Position numbers and translations under genes: made by a program | Notes under the pieces: model-generated | Seen by the model: only the letters and a program-made list of their open reading frames with translations | Database searches by the model: none | Told to the model about the DNA's origin: nothing | Shown here: piece after piece, positions 26,577 to 35,905 of the stretch | Position numbering within the stretch: the first letter of the stretch is position 1 | How the letters are laid out: each line of letters opens with the position of its first letter | From: an uncultured Muribaculaceae bacterium | GTDB lineage: Bacteria > Bacteroidota > Bacteroidia > Bacteroidales > Muribaculaceae | Length of the DNA: 64,000 bases | Reading direction: 5' to 3' | Assembly (NCBI GenBank): GCA_910585275.1 | Contig: CAJUCW010000022.1 | Span: 1-64,000, forward strand

Positions 26577-26608
26577 GCATTTCCGGAAAACAATTACTCC
26601 GGGAATGC
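26577..26608 (+). terminator. Hairpin after precursor B
   Basis: GCATTTCCGGA (26577-26587) pairs with TCCGGGAATGC (26598-26608) with one G-T pair, then AAGTTTTA. Same family as the hairpin at 26111. It lies 48 bp before the radical SAM gene. Confidence 0.6.
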
Positions 26609-26656
26609 AAGTTTTATAGAGAAAACTAAAAATCTTTATGTTTTCTATCCCCAAAT

Positions 26657-27982
26657 ATGCTTACACAATCAATTTACACCCATATCTTCCAACGAAACGG
26701 AAAATCATTTCTATATAACAGTATGACAACCCTGTTTGCAGAAATCACGGAAGAATTATACGAAGTGTTGTTCAACAGGGACTATGCGAAACTTCCCGAT
26801 TCCGTATGCAAGGATTTATTAAACAAAGGTATCATTTGTGAAAAATCAGACTTATATACATACTATAATACTTGTTTGGTAAAATTTAACGGCACCTCGT
26901 TCAATCCCCATGTCTGCAATCTCGTAATTGTTCCCACATTGGGATGTAATTTCAATTGCCCATATTGTTTTGAAAGCAACAAGGTACCAAAACGGATGGA
27001 TAAAATTATTCAAGATAAAATCATAAGCCATCTTGAAAACTCAAAAGACTTCAAAAAGGTAAACATCACATGGTATGGAGGAGAACCACTAATGGCTTTT
27101 GACATCATCGAGACCCTATATGCAAGAATCGAGGCATTGCCTGGAATAGAAATCGGCGAGCATTCAATCATAACAAACGGATTCCTCATCACAGACCGGA
27201 TTATTGAATTTATAAATACCTGTAAGGTAAATTCAATCCAGATAACACTGGACGGAGTCAAGGACCATCATGACAAAACCCGTTTCCTCAAAGAATCCGG
27301 AAAACCTACATTTGAAACAATAAAAAAGAATATAAACCGTATCTTGAATGAATGTCATGACACTACACTGAATATACGCATCAACACCAACAAAGACAAT
27401 ATAGATGATTTCGGCATTCTGTTCAAACAAATGAGCGAAGGTTGTATTTCAGACAGACTTTACGTATATCCCGGATTTATCAGGACTGAAACGGCAGACA
27501 AATGTTCGTTATGTTACAATACTTTATCGCGGGATTCTGCTTTTGGTTTCTATAAAGATTTGCGTAACAAAGGAATCAACATTGATTTCATCCCCCGTAA
27601 AGTCAATTCGAAAGGGTGCATGATGCACCAAATCAATTCCATTATCGTAGGTCCTGACGGTGAAATATATAAATGTTGGAACGATGTCGGGAATATTGAT
27701 AAGGTAACGAGCCACATCGGGGAGAATAAAATCGAGAATGCCTCCCTTTTCTTTCACATGATGGCCGAGGCTTCCCCATTCTCCGATTACAGATGCAAAG
27801 ATTGCCTGCAGTTCCCCACATGCAGCGGAGGATGCGGATGGTACAGGAGCCGCAATATAAGAGAAAACGGACGTTTCGACGTGTGTCCGATACATAAGGA
27901 CACACGGATTCTCGAAGATGCCCTTCTCTTGTCTCTCCGTAAAGAAGGAAAACTGTCAAAACAAATAATTCCAATGATATGA
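26657..27982 (+). CDS. Radical SAM/SPASM peptide maturase
   Basis: 441 aa. N-terminal ~85 residues resemble a RiPP recognition region. The radical SAM cluster motif CNFNCPYC has Cys97, Cys101 and Cys104. SPASM-type cysteines lie in the C-terminal third (KGCMMHQ, IYKCWNDVG, CKDCLQFPTCSGGCGWYR and a final VCPIHK), which would hold auxiliary Fe-S clusters. Enzymes of this type install thioether or other C-linked bonds in GG-leader peptides of Bacteroidales (TIGR04148-like). The likely substrates are precursors A and B just upstream. It overlaps the receptor gene by 4 nt. Confidence 0.92.
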   Translation: MLTQSIYTHIFQRNGKSFLYNSMTTLFAEITEELYEVLFNRDYAKLPDSVCKDLLNKGIICEKSDLYTYYNTCLVKFNGTSFNPHVCNLVIVPTLGCNFNCPYCFESNKVPKRMDKIIQDKIISHLENSKDFKKVNITWYGGEPLMAFDIIETLYARIEALPGIEIGEHSIITNGFLITDRIIEFINTCKVNSIQITLDGVKDHHDKTRFLKESGKPTFETIKKNINRILNECHDTTLNIRINTNKDNIDDFGILFKQMSEGCISDRLYVYPGFIRTETADKCSLCYNTLSRDSAFGFYKDLRNKGINIDFIPRKVNSKGCMMHQINSIIVGPDGEIYKCWNDVGNIDKVTSHIGENKIENASLFFHMMAEASPFSDYRCKDCLQFPTCSGGCGWYRSRNIRENGRFDVCPIHKDTRILEDALLLSLRKEGKLSKQIIPMI

Positions 27983-30300
27983 TGAAATCCAGATTGCTTC
28001 ATTTAATCCTCCTTCTGACCCTCGTAACAACCGACGCCGCCGCAAGGGTGGAGGGAAGGATTACGGACGAGGATGACAAAGGCATCGAGGGCGCGCAGGT
28101 AGTGGCCTTCGACGCCGACTCAATTATAATCGAGACTGCCCATTCCAACGAACTCGGATTGTTCGTCATCGGGAACGACAATGCCAGGACACTTAACGTC
28201 ACCGCCTTCGGGTTCGTCCAGAAAAGCGTAGGAGTGGACGACACCGGCGGTGTAATCCAAATAAGTATGGAAAACGCCGGGAAGTCGCTTGACGAGGTCG
28301 TGGTCAACGCACGCCGCCCCGCAGCCAGGATAGAAGGCAACGCGCTGGCGTTGACAATCAGCGGCACTTACCTCGCCCGGACAGGAACCGCGGACGACCT
28401 GCTCGGGAAACTTCCTACCGTCTCGGGCCGCGACGGACAGTTCCAGGTTTTCGGGCGCGGCACGCCCGAAATATACATAAACGGCAGAAAGATGACCGAT
28501 GCGACAGAACTATACCGTATTTCCGCCGACAATATCAGGGACGTAAGGATTATTTCCAACCCCGGCCCGAAATACAAGTCAGGCGTAAGGGCCGTAATCG
28601 AAATACGAACAAAAAAGCCCGTCGGCGACGGCTTCGGCACAAGCCTCCGGCTGGCAGGCAGGTTCGACCGTTATTTCAGCCCCACCTCAACGGTCGATGT
28701 ATCATACCGATCCGGGGGGCTCGACCTGTCGCTCTCCGGAATGTTCTGGAAAGACACCCGCAAATTCGGCACCTCGTCGTCGCAGGACAGCTACACCGCG
28801 CCGGAAGCCCCCGCCAACACACTTTCGATGGAACAGGACGTGAAGAATACGTCAAGGAATTTCCTTTCGTCTGTCAGAGTGAACTACCAGTTCAACGACA
28901 ACCATTCGGTTGGAGCATACTTCACACCTTCCTGGGCAAAGGCCGACATACGCTTCCTAAACTTCAGCGACCTCCTGGAGGGGGGCAAGCTTACGAACAG
29001 CATAAGCAACGACGGGAGTATGCTGACCAGATCGTACCCCACAATCAACGCAAACATGTATTACAGCGGGAGGATAAGGAACGTCAGTATAGATTACAAC
29101 GCCGACTTCTACAACACGCATCCGGAGACAACCTCGCTCCACCATGAAAAGGGGGACCGCCCCGAAGACGACAGGACGGTCTCGTCGTGGAGCAGGTTCT
29201 CGGCAAGGATGTGGGCGCAGAAGATTGTGGCCGGATGGAACGCGGGGCCATCCTCCGCCGACATGGGAATGGAATACACCGACTCCCGTGTGGCGATGGA
29301 CTACCTGAATCCCGAGGACATCGTGCCGTCGGGAAGCTACCTCGTCAAAGAACGGAACGCCGCCGCCTTCGCGCAATACGCCTACAACTTCGGCAACCTG
29401 TTGAAACTGTCGGCCGGGCTAAGGTACGAACATGTGACCTACGACTACGCCGACAGGGCCGACGCCGGAGAAGGACAGGGGAAGACATACGACAACCTGT
29501 TCCCCTCTGCTATGGCCTCGTCTCAGATAGGCGCACTTTCGCTGTCGCTTTCCTTCTCAAGTTCAATGAGGAGGCCATCCTACCAGTCGCTCGACGAGAA
29601 CCTCACATACGTAAACCGCTTTATCTATAAAAAGGGGAACAGGATGCTGAAACCCACCACCAGACACACCCTCGAACTCATGGCAAGTTACAACCCGTGG
29701 TTCCTGAGGGCTTCTTTCACGCATACGAAAAACCCGGTGATCAGCGAAACGTCGGTGATGGACGACGAGCAACACATAAACCTGCTGTCGTATGTCAACG
29801 GACGAGGCTACAACAGCCTCGATGTGACGGCGGGCGCATCCTTCGGGGGTGAAAAATGGGACCTGCAGCTAAACGCCGGGATTGAAAAGCAATGGTTCAA
29901 AATGAACTCCCTTGACCGCCCCCTCTCGCTTTCAAACCCCAGGGGGGTATTGAAGGGCTCCGGGTCGGTGCGCCTTCCCTTGGGGATATGGTTAATGGCC
30001 GACTATACCTTCAGGACCCGCGGGAACTCCGAAAACCTGTTCATGCGCTCCTCTTCCGTGCTTAACCTCACCCTCTACCGGACTTTCCTCAAAAATAAAC
30101 TCGTCATGTGGATTTCGGGCAACGACCTGTTGGACGGACAGTCGGATAGATTCACGGAATACAGCGACCGTGTGGTCTTCAAGACACACGAGAGGATGTA
30201 TATGCGCTCGTTACAAATCACGCTCCGCTACAATTTCAATGTGCCGAAGAGCAAATACAAGGGATCGGGTGCAGGAAACAACGAAAAATCCAGAATGTGA
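27979..30300 (+). CDS. TonB-dependent receptor-like outer-membrane barrel (OMP_b-brl_3)
   Basis: 773 aa with a signal peptide (MMKSRLLHLILLLTLVTTDAAA). A carboxypeptidase-regulatory-like beta domain (about 22-105) is followed by a plug (GTADDLLGKLPTVSGRDGQF) and a large outer-membrane barrel ending in LRYNF-like strands. This short receptor class is frequent in GG-peptide loci. It probably lets the mature peptide cross or interact with the outer membrane, but import versus export cannot be decided from sequence. It is translationally coupled to the maturase. Confidence 0.88.
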   Translation: MMKSRLLHLILLLTLVTTDAAARVEGRITDEDDKGIEGAQVVAFDADSIIIETAHSNELGLFVIGNDNARTLNVTAFGFVQKSVGVDDTGGVIQISMENAGKSLDEVVVNARRPAARIEGNALALTISGTYLARTGTADDLLGKLPTVSGRDGQFQVFGRGTPEIYINGRKMTDATELYRISADNIRDVRIISNPGPKYKSGVRAVIEIRTKKPVGDGFGTSLRLAGRFDRYFSPTSTVDVSYRSGGLDLSLSGMFWKDTRKFGTSSSQDSYTAPEAPANTLSMEQDVKNTSRNFLSSVRVNYQFNDNHSVGAYFTPSWAKADIRFLNFSDLLEGGKLTNSISNDGSMLTRSYPTINANMYYSGRIRNVSIDYNADFYNTHPETTSLHHEKGDRPEDDRTVSSWSRFSARMWAQKIVAGWNAGPSSADMGMEYTDSRVAMDYLNPEDIVPSGSYLVKERNAAAFAQYAYNFGNLLKLSAGLRYEHVTYDYADRADAGEGQGKTYDNLFPSAMASSQIGALSLSLSFSSSMRRPSYQSLDENLTYVNRFIYKKGNRMLKPTTRHTLELMASYNPWFLRASFTHTKNPVISETSVMDDEQHINLLSYVNGRGYNSLDVTAGASFGGEKWDLQLNAGIEKQWFKMNSLDRPLSLSNPRGVLKGSGSVRLPLGIWLMADYTFRTRGNSENLFMRSSSVLNLTLYRTFLKNKLVMWISGNDLLDGQSDRFTEYSDRVVFKTHERMYMRSLQITLRYNFNVPKSKYKGSGAGNNEKSRM

Positions 30301-30324
30301 CACATATTCACCAAGGAAACATCA

Positions 30325-32523
30325 ATGATGATACGAAAATTCCCGACCGTAATGCAAAAAGACAGCATGCAATGCGGGGTGGCATGTCTCACGGGTATAT
30401 GCCGGTACTATGGGGCTCCGTATTCCATGGCTTTTATTGAAAGGTTCTGTTTCGCCTCAAAAGAAGGCGTTTCGATGCATGCGATATCCGATGCCGCTAC
30501 AAAACTGGGGTTGGAAACGCATGCGGGGCGCGTATCCCTGAACGGTCTAAAGGAATTGCCGCTTCCCGCCATCCTGCATTGGAACCAGAAACATTTCGTG
30601 GTGCTTTACAGGGTTTCAAAGAATGGAAGGACGTTCTATATTTCCGACCCTGCCAAAGGGAATTTCAAATGTGGGGTAAACGATTTCCTAAAAGGATGGT
30701 CAATGACCCTGTCCAATAAAGAATACAAGGGAATTGCCATGTTCCTACAGCCATCTGAGAAATTCGGGGAGAGTGAAGAGTCCGGCGGCGGCGAACGGCG
30801 TTCCTTCCGTTTCCTGATGCGCTACCTGCGCCAGTACCGCCGTTATTTCCTCCAGATTTTCCTCGGGCTGCTCCTCGGATGCCTCCTGCAGCTCGTGATG
30901 CCGTTTCTTACGCAGTCGATCGTGGATGTCGGCATCCGCCACGAAGACATCGGCTTCATCTGGCTCGTGCTGCTCGGGGAGCTTATGATAGTGACGGGGC
31001 GCACCGCCACCGATTTCATTCGCCGGTGGCTCCTCCTCCACATATCCATGAGGATCAACATATCGCTCGTAAGCGACTTCTTCATAAAGCTGCTCAGGCT
31101 ACCGATGTCGTTCTTCGACACCAAACTTACCGGCGACCTCCTGCAGCGCATGGGCGACCATTCGAGGGTGCAGTCGTTCCTGACGGGACAGGTGCTCGGG
31201 ATTCTTTTCTCTGCCCTCAGCTTCTTTATCTTCGGGGCAGTACTCCTCGTTTACGACCCGCTCGTGTTCGCGGTATTCATTGCCGGAACATTGGCATACG
31301 GGGCGTGGATCGCCACTTTCCTCAACCGACGCAAGGTGCTCGACTACGAACTCTTCGAACGTCAGGCCGAAAACCAGAACCGCACATACCAGTTCATAAC
31401 ATCGATGCAGGAAATAAAGCTGCAGCAGTGCGAGCGGAGGCGAAGATGGGAGTGGGAGGACACCCAGGCCGACCTTTTTGCCGTGCAGATGAAATCGCTG
31501 AAACTCCAGCAGACGCAGGAGGCCGGCTCAATTTTCATAAACGAGGTGAAGAACATACTCATAACGGTGTTTGCCGCAACCGCCGTGATCAACGGGGAAA
31601 TGACGCTCGGGGCCATGCTCGCCGTGCAATACATCGTAGGGCAGCTGAACTCCCCCGTGGAGCAGTTCATGGGGTTCATATATTCGCTGCAGGACGTGCG
31701 CATCTCGCTCGAACGCATCAACGAGATACACGGAGGCCGTGACGAGGAGCCTGAAAGCGGGCTCCTGTGCAGTTTCCCCGGTGGAAAGGCCATCTCCCTG
31801 CGCGGCGTTTCTTTCAAATACGACCCACACGCAGCGGCCGACACCCTTTCCGACGTTTCCCTTGAAATCCCCGAAGGGAAGGTCACCGCAATCGTCGGGG
31901 CCTCGGGGAGCGGCAAAACAACACTCATAAAGCTGATGCTCGGCTATTATCCCCCCTATAAGGGTGAAATCAAGATTGCAGGGCATGACATTTCAGGCTA
32001 CAGCCTCAGGTGGTGGCGACGCAGATGCGGGGTCGTCATGCAGGACGGCGTGATTTTCTCGGAGTCGATAGAGCGCAACATAGCCGTCGATGACGGACCG
32101 GTTGACCGCCCACGCCTTGAAGAGGCCGCACGCATAGCTTGCATACACGACTTCGTGATGTCGCTGCCACTGCGCTACGACACCAAGATAGGACGCGACG
32201 GCGTCGGGCTGAGCCAGGGGCAGAGGCAGAGGGTGCTCATAGCGCGTGCCGTCTATCGCGACCCCGACTTCATTTTCCTCGACGAGGCCACGAACTCGCT
32301 CGATGCAAGGAACGAACGCGAAATCGTGGGGAACCTCGACAAATTTTACAAAGGGCGCACTGTCGTGGTCGTGGCTCACAGGCTTTCCACCGTAAGGAAC
32401 GCCGACAACATCGTGGTCATCGACGCGGGGAAAGTGGTGGAGACAGGCACCCACGACGCGCTTATAGCCTCACGCGGGGCATACTACAACCTCGTCAAGA
32501 ACCAGCTCGAACTCGGGAGCTAA
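30325..32523 (+). CDS. C39-peptidase ABC exporter (PCAT)
   Basis: 732 aa in three parts. The N-terminal C39 Cys peptidase has Q11 and C17 (QKDSMQCGVACL), H90 (QKHFVVLY) and D108 (YISDPAKG). A six-helix ABC membrane domain (about 150-430) precedes an ATPase with Walker A GASGSGKTT, signature LSQGQRQR and Walker B FIFLDEATNSLD. It should cut the precursors after GG and carry the core across the inner membrane. It lies 24 nt after the receptor gene and 12 nt before the TM stub gene. Confidence 0.94.
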   Translation: MMIRKFPTVMQKDSMQCGVACLTGICRYYGAPYSMAFIERFCFASKEGVSMHAISDAATKLGLETHAGRVSLNGLKELPLPAILHWNQKHFVVLYRVSKNGRTFYISDPAKGNFKCGVNDFLKGWSMTLSNKEYKGIAMFLQPSEKFGESEESGGGERRSFRFLMRYLRQYRRYFLQIFLGLLLGCLLQLVMPFLTQSIVDVGIRHEDIGFIWLVLLGELMIVTGRTATDFIRRWLLLHISMRINISLVSDFFIKLLRLPMSFFDTKLTGDLLQRMGDHSRVQSFLTGQVLGILFSALSFFIFGAVLLVYDPLVFAVFIAGTLAYGAWIATFLNRRKVLDYELFERQAENQNRTYQFITSMQEIKLQQCERRRRWEWEDTQADLFAVQMKSLKLQQTQEAGSIFINEVKNILITVFAATAVINGEMTLGAMLAVQYIVGQLNSPVEQFMGFIYSLQDVRISLERINEIHGGRDEEPESGLLCSFPGGKAISLRGVSFKYDPHAAADTLSDVSLEIPEGKVTAIVGASGSGKTTLIKLMLGYYPPYKGEIKIAGHDISGYSLRWWRRRCGVVMQDGVIFSESIERNIAVDDGPVDRPRLEEAARIACIHDFVMSLPLRYDTKIGRDGVGLSQGQRQRVLIARAVYRDPDFIFLDEATNSLDARNEREIVGNLDKFYKGRTVVVVAHRLSTVRNADNIVVIDAGKVVETGTHDALIASRGAYYNLVKNQLELGS

Positions 32524-32535
32524 ACAAAAACCGCT

Positions 32536-32742
32536 ATGGAAAAAGAAGAAATACACGACATGTCTCTGGAGGAAAGGAGTCCAAAAGTTCGCGCATTGTT
32601 GGGTGAAATCCCCCCTTCGCTCGTAAGATGGGGAATCGCCATAATAGTGATAATTTTCGCCGCACTCGCCGCCGCACTCCTTCTAATACCTTATCCCCAC
32701 TCAGGCGGGGAATCCATCCTCCACCACCTCATCTCGCAATAA
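32536..32742 (+). CDS. 68-aa one-TM protein, HlyD N-terminus-like
   Basis: A charged start with ERSPKVRALLGEIPPSLVRW, one membrane helix (GIAIIVIIFAALAAALLLIP) and a short tail. In Bacteroidales peptide exporters the HlyD adaptor begins with a similar EERS...PP..VRWG stretch before its single helix, so this looks like only the membrane anchor of such an adaptor. The gene ends in a clean stop, and no adaptor remnant follows. It is either a reduced adaptor, a dedicated small subunit or a truncated relic. Confidence 0.7.
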   Translation: MEKEEIHDMSLEERSPKVRALLGEIPPSLVRWGIAIIVIIFAALAAALLLIPYPHSGGESILHHLISQ

Positions 32743-32833
32743 AGACCGCCGACACATACAGGAATGTCATCACACGATTACCCACACATTCCACACTGCC
32801 ACGTGCAAATGCACGTCCCAACATGAAGAAATT

Positions 32834-33072
32834 CTCCTGTTGCTCCTGTGCTCCTGTCAAAAAAGACAGGCGAACAGGAGAAACAGGAGATTATAAATTC
32901 CTTAGCGAAAAAACTTTGCGAACTCTGCGCCGCGTGAGTTTTCTCCACTATCCCTCACTGTTTTAGCAACTAAAAAACGGCATTTTCTCCTGTTGTTACT
33001 GTGCTACTGTCAATAAAAATCCTCCTGTCGCTCGTATGCCCCTGTCAACAAAACGGGCAAGAGAACAGGAGA
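32834..33072. repeat. Imperfect inverted repeats built of CTCCTGT units
   Basis: Arms 32834-32858 and 32865-32889 form a ~25-bp hairpin with a 6-nt A loop, each arm made of three CTCCTGT-like units. A decayed second set covers 32986-33072, with arms starting CTCCTGTCG (33022) and ending GAACAGGAG. It is probably a REP-like family. Confidence 0.65.
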
Positions 33073-33100
33073 TACAATTCCGGCATAGAAATTGCAAACA

Positions 33101-33181
33101 TCCCTCAATGAGGGACGATTTCATGCAAAAACATCCCTCAATGAGTGACATTTTTAGGTAAAAACCGCACTCATTGAGGGA
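33101..33181. promoter_or_regulatory. Three operator-like 15-bp palindromes at 33-bp spacing
   Basis: TCCCTCAATGAGGGA (33101-33115), TCCCTCAATGAGTGA (33134-33148) and the inverse of TCCCTCAATGAGTGC (33167-33181). The start-to-start distance is 33 bp both times, about three helical turns. They lie 130-210 bp before the pheT promoter and behind the peptide locus. Confidence 0.55.
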
Positions 33182-33308
33182 TTATTTGGTATATCTTATA
33201 AAAACAACCGCGCAACCTGCCTCTTTTCTTGTTCGGGATGACGTATTGAGCGGGAGGAGGGGGAGGCTGCGTTAAAAAGCGATTTAAACGCCTAATTATA
33301 ACGCCATA

Positions 33309-33340
33309 TTTGCATATTTCCATGGCTTTTGTTACTTTTG
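33309..33340 (+). promoter_or_regulatory. pheT promoter
   Basis: TTTG (33309-33312), a 20-nt spacer and TACTTTTG (33333-33340), about 40 nt before ATG 33380. Confidence 0.75.
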
Positions 33341-33379
33341 CACTTCAGAACGCATTCTATTAGACAGCATCATATCGAT

Positions 33380-35869
33380 ATGAATATCTCTTACAAGTGG
33401 CTTAAACGCTACATTGATTTCAACCTTTCACCCAAAGAGCTTACCGCCGCGCTCACTTCACTCGGTCTTGAGTGCGACCAGGTGGAAGAGGTGGAAAGCA
33501 TCAAAGGAGGCCTGCGCGGCCTCGTAATCGGGAAAGTGCTTACATGCGATCCCCATCCCAATTCCGACCATCTTCACATCACCACCGTTGACCTCGGCGC
33601 GGGCGACCCCCAGACCATCGTCTGCGGCGCCCCCAACGTGGCGGCAGGGCAGACCGTGGTCGTAGCCACCTTAGGCACCGTGCTCTATGACGGCGACAAG
33701 GAATTCCAAATCAAGAAATCGAAGATAAGGGGCGTGGAATCAAACGGTATGATCTGCGCCGAAGACGAAATTGGCATCGGAGAAAGCCACGACGGAATCA
33801 TGGTGCTCCCCGACTCCGTAGCGGCAGGAACCCCCGCCGCACAATATTTCAACGTCGAGAGCGACTATTGCCTCGAAGTGGAGCTTACCCCAAACCGTGT
33901 TGACGCGGCAAGCCACTACGGCGTGGCGCGCGACCTCAAGGCCCTCTTCACGAGAGAGAACTTCGAGAATACCGGCAAAGAAGAAATACCAGCAATCGCC
34001 CTCCCCCCGGTGGAAACGTTCGCGCCTGACCGCAACGACGGAGCCGTGACCATCTCCGTGGAAGATACACAGGGGTGCCCCCGCTATTCAGGAGTGACCA
34101 TCCGCAACGTGGAAGTAAAGGAATCGCCCGAATGGCTCCGCAACCTCCTCCTTGCCATCGGGCAGCGCCCCATCAACAACATAGTGGATATCACCAACTT
34201 CATTCTCAACGGCATCGGCCAACCGCTCCACTGCTTCGACCTCGCCAAAGTTAAGGGTGATAGAATCGTGGTGCGCACATGCCCGGAAGGGACGAAATTC
34301 ACCACTCTCGACGGTGTGGAACGCACACTCGATGCCCGCGACCTCATGATATGCAACGGCGAAGAGCCGATGTGCATAGCCGGAGTGTTCGGCGGACTCG
34401 ATTCCGGGGTGACAATGCAGACGAAAGACGTATTCATCGAGAGCGCATACTTCAACCCCACCCGCGTGCGCCGTACGGCACGCCGCCACGGACTGAGCAC
34501 CGACGCTTCCTTCCGCTATGAGCGCGGCACAGACCCCAACATCACCGTCTATGCCGCCAAACTCGCCGCATGCCTTATCAAGGAACTTGCGGGAGGTGAA
34601 ATCTGCGGAGACATCGACGACGTTTACCCCTCGCCGGTGGCAGACGCACAGATGGATTTCTCGCTCGAATACTGCAAGTCGCTTATCGGCAAGGAAATTC
34701 CCCGCCAGCTCGTCATAGCCATTCTGAAATCGCTTGAAATAAAGGTGGAAGAAGACTCCGCCAACGCCGATGTGTTGCACCTTGCGGTGCCTACATACCG
34801 TGTGGATGTCACCCGTCCCTGCGACGTGGTGGAAGAGATTCTCCGCGTCTATGGCTATAACAACGTGGAATTCGGCACCGAGATGCACGCCAACCTCTCG
34901 CAGCGCGGCGACACCGACCTCAGCTACGACCTGCAGCAGCGCGTAAGCGACCGCCTCACGGGTGAAGGTTTTATGGAAATCCTCAACAACTCCCTTTCGG
35001 CGGCTTCATATTACGAGAACTCGGAGCAGCTGCCCATATCGCGTTGCGTGAAGGTGATGAACCCCCTGAGCGGCGACCTCTCCGTGATGCGCCAGACGCT
35101 GCTCTTCGGCGGACTCGAAAGCATCGCGCACAACATCAACCGCAAAGCGGAAAACCTCCGTTTCTATGAGTTCGGCAACGTCTATCACCGCGACGCCGAC
35201 AAGGAGAGCTCGGAAGAGAAGCCCCTCGCGCCGTTCCATGAAAACATGGAACTCGCACTCTGGCTCACCGGCGACATCATACTCCCCTCATGGAACCGCA
35301 AGGCCGTCGAAGCCTCGGCTTTCGACATGAGAGGCATCATCGACAACATTTTCCGCGTGCTCGGTCTTCCGGCAGCCGCCGTAGCCTACTCCCAGGACTC
35401 CGACGAATTCTTCTCCGCGCGCCTCAACATTGCCTCACGTTCCGGGAAACGCATCGGCGAACTCGGCATCCTGCGCCATGAGCTCCTGAAACGCTTCGAC
35501 ATCGAACGCGAGGTGATTTATGCAGCAATCGACTGGAACACACTCTTCAAACTCGTGGCGAAGCATCAGGTGACTTACGCTCCGCTGCCCAAGACACAAC
35601 CCGTGCGCCGCGACCTTGCGCTCCTCATCGACAACGGAGTGACTTTCGCACAGATTGCCGACACCGTACGCAAAGCGGAGCGTAAACTTCTTAAGGACGT
35701 AACGCTGTTCGACGTATATGAAGGCAAGAACCTTCCCGCCGGGAAGAAATCGTATGGCATTGCCATGACCCTCCAGGACGACGATAAAACCCTCAACGAC
35801 CGCCAGATCGACGCCGTGATGCAGAAAATAATCAAGGCCCTCGAACAGGCCGGCGCACAACTCAGATAA
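33380..35869 (+). CDS. pheT: Phenylalanyl-tRNA synthetase beta subunit
   Basis: 829 aa starting MNISYKWLKRYIDF, placed after the promoter; an upstream frame to 33329 is rejected. Order: tRNA-binding EMAP-like domain (about 40-150), B3/B4 editing region (about 210-400), B5 domain, a synthetase-like core and the C-terminal anticodon-binding domain (YAPLPKTQPVRRDLALLID). It pairs with PheS, which is not in the window, to charge tRNA-Phe. Confidence 0.96.
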   Translation: MNISYKWLKRYIDFNLSPKELTAALTSLGLECDQVEEVESIKGGLRGLVIGKVLTCDPHPNSDHLHITTVDLGAGDPQTIVCGAPNVAAGQTVVVATLGTVLYDGDKEFQIKKSKIRGVESNGMICAEDEIGIGESHDGIMVLPDSVAAGTPAAQYFNVESDYCLEVELTPNRVDAASHYGVARDLKALFTRENFENTGKEEIPAIALPPVETFAPDRNDGAVTISVEDTQGCPRYSGVTIRNVEVKESPEWLRNLLLAIGQRPINNIVDITNFILNGIGQPLHCFDLAKVKGDRIVVRTCPEGTKFTTLDGVERTLDARDLMICNGEEPMCIAGVFGGLDSGVTMQTKDVFIESAYFNPTRVRRTARRHGLSTDASFRYERGTDPNITVYAAKLAACLIKELAGGEICGDIDDVYPSPVADAQMDFSLEYCKSLIGKEIPRQLVIAILKSLEIKVEEDSANADVLHLAVPTYRVDVTRPCDVVEEILRVYGYNNVEFGTEMHANLSQRGDTDLSYDLQQRVSDRLTGEGFMEILNNSLSAASYYENSEQLPISRCVKVMNPLSGDLSVMRQTLLFGGLESIAHNINRKAENLRFYEFGNVYHRDADKESSEEKPLAPFHENMELALWLTGDIILPSWNRKAVEASAFDMRGIIDNIFRVLGLPAAAVAYSQDSDEFFSARLNIASRSGKRIGELGILRHELLKRFDIEREVIYAAIDWNTLFKLVAKHQVTYAPLPKTQPVRRDLALLIDNGVTFAQIADTVRKAERKLLKDVTLFDVYEGKNLPAGKKSYGIAMTLQDDDKTLNDRQIDAVMQKIIKALEQAGAQLR

Positions 35870-35905
35870 AAAACAACAAACCAAATAATTGCCAATTTCT
35901 ATAAA

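Larger units (their letters stand above)
26206..26608. repeat. Tandem duplication, precursor unit B
   Basis: Second copy of the precursor unit. It starts with a decayed end of the DUF3244-like gene (in-frame IHLI then stop at about 26222), followed by the same leader, precursor B and the hairpin. It lacks the ~130-bp palindromic insert present in unit A. Confidence 0.8.
32743..33308. other. Repeat-rich intergenic region
   Basis: No gene is seen on either strand. It holds the hairpin repeats at 32834-33072, a CTTTGCGAACTCTGCG stretch (about 32911) of a kind common in intergenic DNA, and the three 15-bp palindromes at 33101-33181. It separates the peptide locus from pheT. Confidence 0.6.

Noticed and set aside
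27979..30300. SusC-type glycan receptor
   Set aside because: It is about 770 aa, lacks a SusD partner and follows the short OMP_b-brl_3 plan rather than the ~1000-aa SusC plan.
33101..33181. CRISPR array
   Set aside because: Three 15-bp palindromes with 18-bp gaps are too short and one is inverted; there are no cas genes.
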